Source: Punica granatum (Eukaryota > Streptophyta > Magnoliopsida > Myrtales > Lythraceae). Taken from it: a stretch of DNA of 64,000 nt. The translations under genes were made by a program, and so were the position numbers. Positions 47,201 to 57,900 of the stretch are shown here, one piece after another (the stretch's first letter is position 1; the number at the start of each line of letters is the position of its first letter). Below the pieces are notes generated by a model that was not told the DNA's origin, searched no databases, and saw only the letters and a list, made by a program, of their open reading frames with translations. The stretch is taken from NCBI RefSeq assembly GCF_007655135.1, contig NC_045134.1:8700982-8764981 (forward strand), given 5' to 3'.

Positions 47201-48189
47201 GACAGGTTGGGCAAGCTGGTGCCTTCAGAACTGGATACATTGACAAGGAATGACGAGTGGAGCAAACATAAAGTGCGGAAAAAAAAAACAAAAAACTTAA
47301 TCTGAATAACATTGGTTGGCAGGAAAATTTCATTGAAAGAAATTATAGATGACAAGCGAGGAAGAAGCCGGTACCTGGAGATGCTGACTTTAAGATGGGA
47401 CATGTCCAACTTTTCATATATGCTGAAGTTTGGAAGTTGCAAAAAAAATCTACAAAAATGGGCATCTGAGCTGGTGATAGAATGATATCTCCACTGCTTA
47501 CAGGAATTACCGTGCTGTTTAAATTCAATGAAACCTGAGGGACATGAAACAGAACATGAGTCGAAAAACTTGCTATCTCAACTACTGTTTATCTAAAGTA
47601 AAGAAGTTTTTAGCCTCACACATGCAAATGTAAGAAATATACCTCACAGAGGAACGAGAAAAGGCTTCATTGACAAGGGCAAAGGAGTCTCTTAACTTTT
47701 TCCCGTAGAAAAAGGTGAACTTTGACACTCGACATCTCTCGGCAGCTTGAGAGCTTCAGCTAAAAGAAGGAAACAAACAGTTTTAATCCTAAGATCATCT
47801 TTGCATTCTCTGTTTCGCAATTATACTCAGTTAGAAAAGGCAATATTAATTTCAACTACATGCTCTCTTATTCATAAACTCTGGACTGACAAACGCATCC
47901 TTTAGAGGATGAACATGTCTTTTGATTCGTAACTTTATTGGCTTTAAGATTTAAATCCTTGGCTGAAAGGATTCTTGTTAGCCTTTCGATTTTAGGACTA
48001 AATTGACAAAAAAGACTGTCCACAGACTGTTATTTCCATGTACACATTCGAAGAATGGGCAATAATCTAGCGTGGCGCAATCTATGGCAGAAAGATTGTG
48101 AAAAAAAATAAAAATAAAAGAAATCGATACCATACTTCTTTTTCTTTTTGAGATATGTCTAAAACAAAGCATTGAATAACTCTAGCAAA
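41204..48189 (-). other. repeated blocks downstream of the NLR gene (possible spliced 3' region)
   Basis: No coding domain was recognised. At least three diverged blocks repeat the same landmarks in order: block A about 41650-43830, block B about 44150-46080, block C about 46560-47570. Shared landmarks include CTCCATGCAGTG, AGTCCCTTGGGTCTGA, GCTAAGTACCATGTT, TGAAATCCTGGAAACTGAAA and GGAAACTGGACTGA. Blocks A and B also share a minus-strand hydrophobic stretch (QLVPPC--PVL-WILY-LFGES). Lying just past the NLR stop codon, they could be multiplied 3' untranslated or intronic DNA, or remains of lost NLR copies. A GA-rich segment separates A and B (about 43980-44100). Confidence 0.5.
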
Positions 48190-48292
48190 ATAATAATTTT
48201 TATCTCTTAATGGCCGACCTAACTCGACTGGATTAGTTAGAGGTTCGACCCATTGGATTTCTGGATGTCAGGGTGCGCAGCAAAAAATTAAT
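48190..48292 (+). mobile_element. SINE 3' half near the NLR gene end
   Basis: Contains CTCGACTGGATTAGTTAGAG, GTTCGACCCATTGGATTTCT and GGTGCGCAGC followed by an A-run. This is the tail of the local SINE family; the head is missing. Confidence 0.6.
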
Positions 48293-48452
48293 AATTCAAT
48301 AGAAAAAATATTTACCCTCTTCACAAGATTTGATATACAAGGGCAAATGGGAATGAGATCAAGCAGGAGCAATTTTAGATTTAGAAAGAAATTAAAAGCA
48401 AATGGGAATGAGATCTGTATTGACTGACCTTCAGTGCGAATCTCACTCCACT

Positions 48453-51400
48453 TCAGACAACGTATAGGCGTGGGATGTGAGAAATCTTAGGCCAGTCCTC
48501 TCCGGTTTTCCTTTTGCACCTTCTCGTCAGCTCCTTCTCACATCCGTAAACTTCAAGATATTGGAGTGAGGTGAGCTGGGGAAACCACTCAGGCATAGCC
48601 TTTAGATCGGTGCACCTTCTGATGGATAGACTTTCAAGGTTAGTGAGGTGCTGAATCCACCACGGGAGAGTCTCCATTTTTTCCCCCCAGAATGACAAGT
48701 CTCGGAGCTTAGCGAATTGCAAATTAGACATGTCTTGTTGATCTCCCGACTCCCCTGTCCTCGACAAGTCAAGTTCTGGACAGTCACATAGCGACAACGA
48801 CTCGAGGGTGGTGAGAAGCGGAAGAAACAGTCTTCTGGGCAGAGACTTCAAGCCAAAGCAAGTTTCAATCGTTAATTCTTGGAGGTTGGGGAGGTACTGG
48901 AACCACCCAGGCAAAGACCTCGTCTTGTGAACTTCGGTTATCGTAATTTGGCGAAGCTTATGGCCGCCCTGTAATTGGTGCATGCCTTCACCACCACCGC
49001 AACCATCATCTTCATCGTCATCCTCAGTTGATAAATCAAGCTCTTCACAGTTATATATTTCCAGCTTCTCGAGGGCGGGTAGGTACCGAAGGATCGCCCT
49101 CCCAGAGAGAGCTTTCAGGCGAGACCAATTACTGATGGCAAGAGACTTGAGAGACGGGACGGACTGAAACAACTCCATCGGCAAGTGGTCCGCATCATTC
49201 ATGCTATCGATGGCAAGTGACGTTAGAGCGGAGACAGGAATAGAAGTTATGGAGATGAACGTCATCTTTGATGTGGATGGATTTGGCACTGCCAACGAGG
49301 GTAAATTTGTGGGGTGGTGGCCGGGTTGTGGATCGGAGTGGTCTGCAGCATTCCTCAACAACTGTTCCAGAAGTTTGATCGTGGTGACCGACACGTGTAG
49401 CTGTTCACCTTGCATGTAAGAGAATTTTGGGCAGCTATCTATATCAATTTTGACATTGTCAACAAACTTGCAGAGCATATATGAAGAAGAATGATCCTCC
49501 TCCTCCTCCTCCCGAATATCTTCTTCTTGTTCAATTCTGTTGTCCCTCCTGCTTCTCCTCTCCCATCCCTTGAATTTATCCAAATTATACAGCTCTATTT
49601 CCTTTAAGGATGGATAGAAAGACTGCAGTGTCCCACTACTCTCCGATAATTCTACACACTCCAAATTATCCAAAGAATCTAAGCAGATTTTTTTAAGGAA
49701 AGGGAGATGATCCAGAGGTGGTAGATGGTTGCATTGTTGACAAACAAAAATCCGAATCTCGACAAGATCATGCAGTTGAGAAAGCCAGGATGGAAGCCTG
49801 ACACCATCATATCCTAATATATCCAATCCTCTAATATCTCGATGGGGTCGCAGTCTCTGTAAAACCTCTTCTGCATTGGCCCTAACTTCATCAGGGCACC
49901 AATGTAGTCCCAACTTTTGAATAGCAAGCTTCTCCATTGAGAAGGAAGCATCCACCTCGCTCGAAATACTTTCCACATTTTCCAAGCCTTCAATAATCAG
50001 TCCTTTATTCCTCAATAATATTCCGGCAAGTCTGCTCAACTCATTCAACCTTGCAGCATTTCTGTTCGATTTCTTCCCCACCACGAATACATTCAACATT
50101 TGCAGACTAGTCAACTTCCCAATCCCCCTTGGCATATGTGTTAACGCATAACAATCAATCAGATCAAGCTGCCTTAAATTGACCAACTTTGTAATGCCTC
50201 TTGGTAATCCTTTTAGCTTGTGACAACTACTAAGATTAAGGATCTCCAAGTTGCACAACCTGCTAATAGAATTTGGAAGAGAAGTTAACTCCTTATTCTC
50301 TGAGAGATCAAGGCTCCTCAAATGCTTCAGTTTACTGATAGACTTTGATATCGCCTTTATGTTGACAGCACGAATACGTAGCGCACGAAGATTTCTAAAA
50401 TATGAAACCTCTAGATGAGCAATCAGAATTCTCTTTTCAACCATAAGAAACAGGGACCTTATTCTTTGGTCTCTCTCAAACCCTTTAATCTCGTCCAAAT
50501 CAAACGTAATAGATACATGGCGGGCACCTTTTGGAAAGCTTTTCGCATGTGAGCTATCAATGGTGATACAAATATCTCCGGCAACTGACTCTGCAAGGTC
50601 ATGCATCAAATCATGCATCTTGCATCTCACAATGTTCCCATAATGATCTTCTTGGATGTCCTGGAAAAAGGATCTCGAAAGCAGCTCCATGAAATAATCA
50701 TAACCTACTTCTTCGACGGTTTTCTTATTGTCTAGGGGTCTGATAAACCCTTGTGCCATCCAAAGATAAATGAGCTCAAGTGGATCCAGCTCATAATCTT
50801 TTGGAAACAGGCTGCAGTAAGCAAAACATTGTTTCAAATGCGATGGCAGAAAATCATAGCTCAGCTTAAGCGATGGCATGATGTCACCTTCCTTTTGGTC
50901 TATTCTCGATAAATCATTATTGTTAAAGTTCAACCATTCCTCTTCGTTATTACTTAAGAACAATAACAATCGACCAATGGTCATAATTGCAAGAGGAACT
51001 CCGGCACATTTCTTCAGAATTTCTTTCGCGATTGCGTCCAATTTCTGATTCCTCAACTCATGTTCATGCTTCATTGCCATCCGCATTAGCAGTGTGAGCG
51101 AGTCATGCTCAGGCAAGCCGCTCAATTCATGAAAGGTTCGAGTCATAGTTGTGGCCACACGGCGAGAACGAGCAGTCACCAATATCTTACTTCCTCTTGC
51201 ACTATTCACAAGTAATCCTTCCAGTTTCAACCACTCATACCGATTTTCATTCCATACATCGTCTAGCACGAGTAGATACTTCTTTTTATGTAGCTCTTCT
51301 CCCAGCACATTTTGCGAGCCCACAGCATTCATACTCGTGAGATCTTTTCCAGAAGTACATTCCCGTTTTATCTTTCTTAGAATATCCTCCACACAGAAAT

Positions 51401-52099
51401 TGGTTGATACACAAACCCAGAGCTTCAGCTCAAAATATTTCTGGATGCTTTCATCGTTGAATACGAGTCTTGCTAAAGTTGTCTTCCCTAAGCCTCCAAC
51501 ACCTACTATTGCGAGAATGGAAACATTCTCCTCAAAATCAGGATTGAGCAAGAACTGGACAACCTGCTTCTTGTCATTTTCTCTTCCAATCACATATGGT
51601 TCCGAGTCGAACGGATAGGTTTGCGGTCTAGGTCGGTTCTCCACGAAACTCCCAAGATTATTGCTTCTGCTGACATTGTAATCGAACTTATCACTCTTAA
51701 TGGCATCAATCCTCCCCCTGATCTCCATGACTCGATGAGCCATCTTACTGGCATAAATCAGCTGGTTAGACGAGGAGAAGAATATATGCACCTCATTGAG
51801 GATCCGCTTACCTCTTCCCGTCACTCTTCGACGTCGCAGGGCCTCCGTGGAGAAGTCATCGAGCAGGTCATCAGCATCGTAAACAACATCTTTCAACTTT
51901 TTGAGCCAGTCCTTCACATCCTCAGCCTCGACTTGTCTTTTTTCTGCCTCACGAAGCAGGGCACTGATAGCAGCAATGGTATCCTGGAGTTTCCGGAGCT
52001 CACTTTGACACCACATTCCAATCCAATCTCCTGGGAGACAAGGGAAACTAGCTGCCCAGTGATGGAATCCACAACGCTCCCCAAATTCAGTTCGGCCAT
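48453..52099 (-). CDS. CC-NBS-LRR (NLR) disease-resistance protein with N-terminal frameshift
   Basis: One intronless minus-strand frame covers 1187 codons from an ATG at 52016. Numbering below counts the open frame from 52109. A coiled coil with VKDWLKKLKDVVYDADDLLDDF-like residues lies at 65-86. NB-ARC motifs are all intact: P-loop GVGGLGKTT 203-211, kinase-2 LLVLDDVW 279-286, RNBS-B GSKILVTAR 306-314, GLPL-type CAGVPLAI 368-375, RNBS-D CFAYCSLFPKDY 428-439, MHD 498-500. Leucine-rich repeats run from about 560 to the end, with two acidic insertions (EEEEED, DDDEDD). The expected family start, MAELNLGSVVDSITGQLVSL, is present from the ATG at 52099 but in another frame. One base appears to be missing near 52010, before ELRKLQDTI. 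The protein would act as an intracellular immune receptor. It may be a recent pseudogene, an N-terminally shortened protein, or a sequence error. Confidence 0.88.
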
Positions 52100-52109
52100 G
52101 GTTTCTCAC

Positions 52110-52769
52110 AACAGATTGGAAGTCAATGGAAGGAGATGATCACAGATAGAAAACTTTGAGCTCTCGGCAATGGTAATGGAATGGAGTGAGGGGGCAGCGG
52201 CATGTCGTTGGCCTAAAGCACATATAGATGCAACTAAAGGTGATCATCAAACCGAATATGTGAACTGTAATTTGGATAACTTTTTCATGGAATCCATTCT
52301 AAAATATATCACAAGTTTTTGCTAATAGCTAATAAAGAAGCACGGATACTCTTACGAGTATTGAAATTGGAGCCTCTTGCTTACACGGGTAGATTGGGAT
52401 TTTTATTTCTTGTTCTTTTTGTTTTTTCCGGTTACATTATTTCTTGTTCTTTTAGGTTTCACTCAAGAGATTGATTTGCTTATTGCCATATCAAGTTCCT
52501 CATTTTTGGCTCAAGTCCTCTTATGTATATTTTGCTAATTCATTTAATCTGCGACATTATTTAAGCTCCTATATATAGTCTGTGTTGTTTATCGAGATCG
52601 GAGATATATAATATATATTTCCCCGATTTATGTAGACTGTTAAGAGAGTTGGGCATATATGTCAAAGAGAAAAAAATATTTATATATTTGATCGGATGGA
52701 CCACCACTCAATATTTACTTTTAGAACGTATTAAATTTAATATATCTATAATACATCAATCAATCAATA
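52110..52769. other. NLR upstream region
   Basis: The first 80 bases probably hold the NLR 5' leader on the minus strand. A clear TATA box or defence element was not identified. The remainder is AT-rich, and the Helitron-like array begins within about 700 bp of the start codon. Confidence 0.35.
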
Positions 52770-53905
52770 TATATAGTAAAGGAGAATCAGCACATTAAAT
52801 CTGCAATAACATTAAATCAAATAAAAGTAAAAATGTAAAATGTGTATAATATGCATAGAGTATTTTTAGTATCTCAAAATTTAATGTAAAAATGTAAAAT
52901 GTGTATAATAGGCATAGAGTATTTTTAGTATCTCCACTCTATAAATCACAAAAAAAAAAGGAATTCATGACCCTAATAGTATATTCTTTATGAATTGATT
53001 AATTAAAAACTTAATATAGACACTTATAAGATTAATATTCGGAATATCCAAAGCATTTGATTGAAAGACGCATGCAATATTTACAATGGGTTATATTTAA
53101 ATAATAAATTGACGAATCATTAAAAATTACAACATGTGGCCTCAATGTATAATTTTGACAAATTTTATTAGAACAGCAAAATATAATTGCTAACTAATTT
53201 AAAATTGAAATACTCAAGCATTTGACCTTGAAAATATTTAGTATGCTAATTTATTTAATAATTTGCATGATTTATTATATGCATGTATATGTTTATATCA
53301 ATTGTATATATAAAGTGGATGGCGGTCTAGGTAAAATATGTATAAAATATATAGGAATATGTTTATGTTGTATTTATATCAAGTGAACGATATTAGAAAA
53401 GTTTCTTTTTTATATGTTTAAAAAATATTACTAAGGTAATCATCCAAAAATAAAAAGAAGAAATTCTAATATATATATACAGTTATAATATGAAGTCAAG
53501 TTAATTATACAATGGGAGGTTAAAAAACTGAGATATAAATTAAAGCATGTCCAAAAAGCAGGAAAAAAACTCAAGAAAATACCAAACCTATTACAATCTT
53601 GTGTAAAACATTCGCTTAAGTTTAAAAGATAAGGAATGAAGCACTTATTTTACATAATTAAGGTGTCTTGATTATGTTGCATCACAATATATAAACATGA
53701 TGTATTTTTATCTGAAATATAGTTGTATTAAATTATGTATGTCTCTTCATTGCTAATATATAAAGAAAATGATGCTAAAAGGGGTATAAATAGAATTATG
53801 AGACATTTAATCAAGCATAGAAATACTGATATTATAAATATAATTATTTTTAATAATTTTGATTTGTAACTTTTGTAAAAATCCCTTGCAAGCACGAGTA
53901 CACTA

Positions 53906-53906
<1 letters not shown>
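52770..53906 (+). mobile_element. Helitron-like element, forward (first of an abutting set)
   Basis: Starts near ATATATAGTAAAGGAGAATC, a plausible Helitron-type 5' end. It ends at CTTGCAAGCACGAGTACA then CTAG (53903-53906), where GCAAGCACG resembles the subterminal consensus. The body is AT-rich without coding. The 5' base is approximate. Confidence 0.5.

Positions 53907-53910
<4 letters not shown>

Positions 53911-53946
<36 letters not shown>
53911..53946. repeat. (TA)n microsatellite
   Basis: A TA run directly after a short GTGTGTG stretch, immediately downstream of a Helitron-like 3' end. Confidence 0.95.
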
Positions 53947-53949
<3 letters not shown>

Positions 53950-55011
53950 GACTCCTAAAAGCAATTAATGGGTTCAAAATTAATAGGGCCAGAATCGTCA
54001 ATTTATTTTATCGATAAATAATCTTTGTAGAACTTTCTTATGTTATTATAAAATTTGAGAAGAATTAAAAAAATGTATATATTTATCTATTACTTTAGCC
54101 ACTATATTCGATATAATGAATGTCCAAGATACGATATATTATTTTAACTTACTTATATAATTACAAACTTATATATTAATTATAGTACCCATATATCCAC
54201 ACTTTGAATATAGTAAAAGACAAAACAAATTCTTTCGAACTAATATAATTTAGAAATCTTAATAAGTGATAATAAATGTAGAAATCAATTCTAGATTGAA
54301 TATTATATGTAGATATATATATATATGTAATTAGCTAAAAATGGTTTTTATTGAAATGACAATGTATAATTTCATAAGTATAACAAAATATAATATAATA
54401 TCGTTCAAATTATCAACATAATAAGTAGCAAACTAAATGGCTTAAAAGTAAGTTTCTTTTTTTCAAAGATCAAAATAAATTATATAATTTTATGAAAACG
54501 ACAAGGCGCACTGCAATAGATGGCACGCTAAAAGAAACACTTAATTTAATATTAATGTAGTTTTAAACGAAAAAAGATTGTTGCAAGCAAACTAATTTAA
54601 TGATATTAAGGTCATTTGAAAATTAAATTAGTAATTCCATGATATTATGATTCATGAAAATTAAAAATATAACTAACATTTGGAAATTAAAAGTCCACAA
54701 AACAGTGTATTAAGAACAAAAATAAAATTGCAAATTAAAAATTCATGAATAGATTATCCATGATAAAACATTGCAATATATAAATGACTGCATAGATACA
54801 TAATTCATATTGAATAAGACATTTAGTTGCAACATTATTATTGGATTATTTATATTTAGTCTAATGTCATTGAAAATTATTGTTTTGAATTCAAATTAAT
54901 CATTTTTTTATTAATGAGAAACATTTTTTAAAAAATGTGACTAAATCTCATAAAGATGATAAATAGGTATGCGATAACGAAACCCATGCAACGGACAAGA
55001 CAGAATACTAG
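53950..55011 (+). mobile_element. Helitron-like element, forward, sister of the one at 146
   Basis: Ends at CCCATGCAACGGACAAGACA then GAATACTAG (CTAG at 55008-55011) followed by T. The body matches 146-900 inverted, including an AATAGGGCCAGAATCGTCAA stretch near 53976 and the AAAGTAAGTTT region near 54447. The next sequence (TTTATAGTAAAAGAGAATTG at 55012) again looks like a 5' end, so another copy may start there. Non-autonomous. Confidence 0.55.
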
Positions 55012-55805
55012 TTTATAGTAAAAGAGAATTGGTGCATTTATTATACACTAAATATTTTAGTATATGCAATTATATTAATTTGTACAAAATATTAATAAAT
55101 TTTAATTTTAATACCAAGGAAATGTCTCAAATATAATTTCTACCCTGACAATAACTTAAAAGATATTTAAAATATATTTCATATATAAGCTTTTTGCTCT
55201 TATTTTATAATTGCAGAATTTAAGTAAATGTACATATATTTTAGGTGCTAAAAAGTATCCTTTTATGATTCATCCTTTTAGCTTAAAGGGAGGTTATCTA
55301 CCAAGGTTTCATGCGCCTTGAGTTCAGTAGTACACTAATAAATAATTATTGTTTACCATGATTTGATAATTTGGTCATTATAATTTTAAAAAAACGAATA
55401 AATCTATTTTCATTTTTTTATCGATTATGGACTAGAACAGAGAAGCAAGTAAAGATAGTGGACCAAGCTAAGAAAATAAAGTGAACCAATCTATTTAAAA
55501 GTATACTTTTCTATTAATAAAAATTTATAAGTTTGTCGATGAACTTAAGTAAAAAATTATTACTATGTAATGAAGCAGAAATTGTGTGACTATATAATTA
55601 TTGGGGTTATTTTATTAGATATATTTACTATTAAGTTCACATATTTGTATGCATATAGTGCATGGGATAATAAAATGACAAAAGAACATACGATCAAAAT
55701 CATGAAATCAGGATATTATGCTTGTAGAATATTATTGCTCATAGCATTATAAACCTTTTATTGGTCGAAACCATGTTATAAACTAATAGTATAATATAGA
55801 GAAAA
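55012..55805. other. AT-rich DNA, possible start of a third Helitron-like copy
   Basis: Opens with the AGTAAAAGAGAATTGGTGCA stretch that resembles the 5' end at 52775. I could not find a matching 3' end. No gene seen. Confidence 0.35.
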
Positions 55806-56035
55806 ATTCAATTTGGTCATCGAAAGATCAGTTTGTCAACAATTTGGTCCCTTAATAAATTTTGCCAACAATTTGCTCTCGAAATATCAGTTGGCCAACA
55901 ATTTGGTCGCTCAATGAATTTTTCCAATAATTTGGTACTCAAAAAATTAGTTGGCCAACAATTTGGTCCTCGATATATCAGTTGGCCAATAATTTGGTCA
56001 TCAAAAGACCGTTCCTCCAGACAATTTAGTCCCGA
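55806..56035. repeat. tandem CAATTTGGTC units
   Basis: Eight units of about 30 bp, each containing CAATTTGGTC or a close variant, several with TCAGTTGGCCAA between them. The last unit reads CAATTTAGTCCCGACG and leads into GTTTTAACTGACTG. This pattern is common inside the ends of plant Mutator-like MITEs. A 90-codon frame across it is repeat-encoded and not a gene. Confidence 0.75.
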
Positions 56036-57199
56036 CGTTTTAACTGACTGTCGACATCATGGTGATAATATGATTTGGAAGCTAATATGGCACATCCTTA
56101 ACTAACGGCAATTGAAAAATGAAATTTTTAATCCCCAAAACCGTTATGACATTGTTTTGGTCATCCCACCCCCCATCATCTATAATGAAAACGAGAATCT
56201 CAACTAACCTGGAATCAATCGACGTGGTCTAACCTGCACGAAACACGTGATGAAGTTATTGATTTCACCACTCGTTCACTATGTCTTCACACTTTGCAGA
56301 GAGATTTTCTAAGTTAGGGTTGAAATGGAGGAAGGGAGAATGGCGGGATTTAGAGAGATAAGGGAGAGAAAATGTGAACGTCTTTTGGTATGGTGAGGGA
56401 GCGGAACAACATCGTTCAATTTTAGTGGGGTTATGGGTTTTTTTCTTTGGGGGATGAAACGATATCGTCTTTTTATTTATCTTCATTAGGTTTATATGGG
56501 TTTTTTTTTTACCTTATTGGTAAAATTCAATTAAATCTAATAATATATAATTCTGTAATCTATTGATTGTAAATTGAGATTTTTTTAATAATCTAAAATG
56601 TGTATATATAATATGTAATTATAATTGACGAAAAGAAAAGGTGGATCACCTTTCATATCGTGGAACACACATGCTCCATGCCTAGTAATAATATTTTTCA
56701 GGATCAATAAATGATTACTGCTTTCATTATTGGGAAGAACAGAGAAAATGATATCTCAATAATTGATGCGTTCCTTCAACGCGAGAAAAGGGGAAAAAGG
56801 ATTGCTTGCCCCATCTTTTTGGCCAGATGGATTCCAATACCCAAAACAAGGTAATCAAAAAGAAAAAGAGAAGATAAGAAGATGCTTGCACCCTCATTGC
56901 TGGTCAGGTGGAATCCTATTCCTAATTAAGAGGACCCGCCTGGCATAGTTTGAAACATATCGTGTTTGTGTTGATTATAATTATTGATGGAATGGTACGT
57001 ATTGATGCTTCAGTTACTATACGACATTCGAATTAAGCAGATTACATGATCTTCCATTAGTACGCAAAATTTTCATATGCTATGTTACCTGGAATATATA
57101 GATTAAGCTAATTAATGTGTACTGGTACTGAATTATCTACAGTCTAATACGAATATGGTCCTATCTAGTAAAAGATATTACGGAATTGAAACCATTGCC
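56036..57199. other. intergenic, no gene recognised
   Basis: Includes GC-richer DNA at 56100-56260 and a segment at 56830-57000 that recurs at about 57655-57790 (shared GGAATCCTATTCCTAATTAA and ATTATAATTATTGATGG). No domain-bearing frame was found. Confidence 0.4.
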
Positions 57200-57900
57200 A
57201 CGGTCATGTGAGGTCCCCAGAATTAACATTAGAGCATTAAAGAAAATGGAATGGCATTAGTGTCTCAGACTGGCTGAAGACTGTTATAGTTTCTCATCGG
57301 AGCTTCTTGTGAAGCAGCAATGAATAGTGATGCATGAATGATTAACCGATTTGGGGATTCTCATCTGGCAAGTTGTCAACTGGTTCCGGTGCAAACTACT
57401 TGGAACAGCTTTTCTTCTTTCAGGTCACAGGCTCCTAGTATTGTATCTGAATGGCGTCGGTAATGTTACGTGGAGCTGGATCTTTCTTTTCAACCGGCCG
57501 AGAGTTACTAGTTTGGCATCGTTAGTGAAACCCCTCCAGCTAACAGGCAGCGGTGCTTTATCTTATCCCTCTGCAACATCATAAAAGTAAAAGATGCGTT
57601 AAGATGACACCTGAGGTGGCTCCGACATCCTGGGAATGGAAAGCCTGCGCAAAGAATGTTAATGGAATCCTATTCCTAATTAAGAGTGGACCCACCTGGC
57701 ATGTTGCACATGTCATATGTGTTTGTGATTATTATAATTATTGATGGTATGGTACGTATTGCTTTAGTTGCTATAGGATAGGATAGGATATGACAACATG
57801 GAACAATTTTTCTTCTTTCAGGTCACAGGCAACTAGTATCCCATCTGAATGGCGTCAAGAATCTTATGTCGAACTAAATTCTCTTCAACTGGGAGTTACT
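57200..57900 (-). repeat. fourth block related to the NLR downstream region
   Basis: Matches block A of the NLR downstream DNA in the same orientation (compare GGCTGAAGACTGTTATAGTT at 57271 with GCTGGAGACTGTTGTTTCTC near 42049). It then carries two copies of TTTCTTCTTTCAGGTCACAG (near 57408 and 57808), each followed by CTGAATGGCGTC. It lies on the far side of the NLR from blocks A to C. Confidence 0.55.

Noticed and set aside
51151..52139. Plus-strand frames across the NLR (51151-51618 and 51621-52139)
   Set aside because: Antisense shadows of the NB-ARC and CC coding sequence.
55833..56105. 90-codon frame in the CAATTTGGTC array
   Set aside because: Encoded by tandem repeat units; no protein similarity expected.
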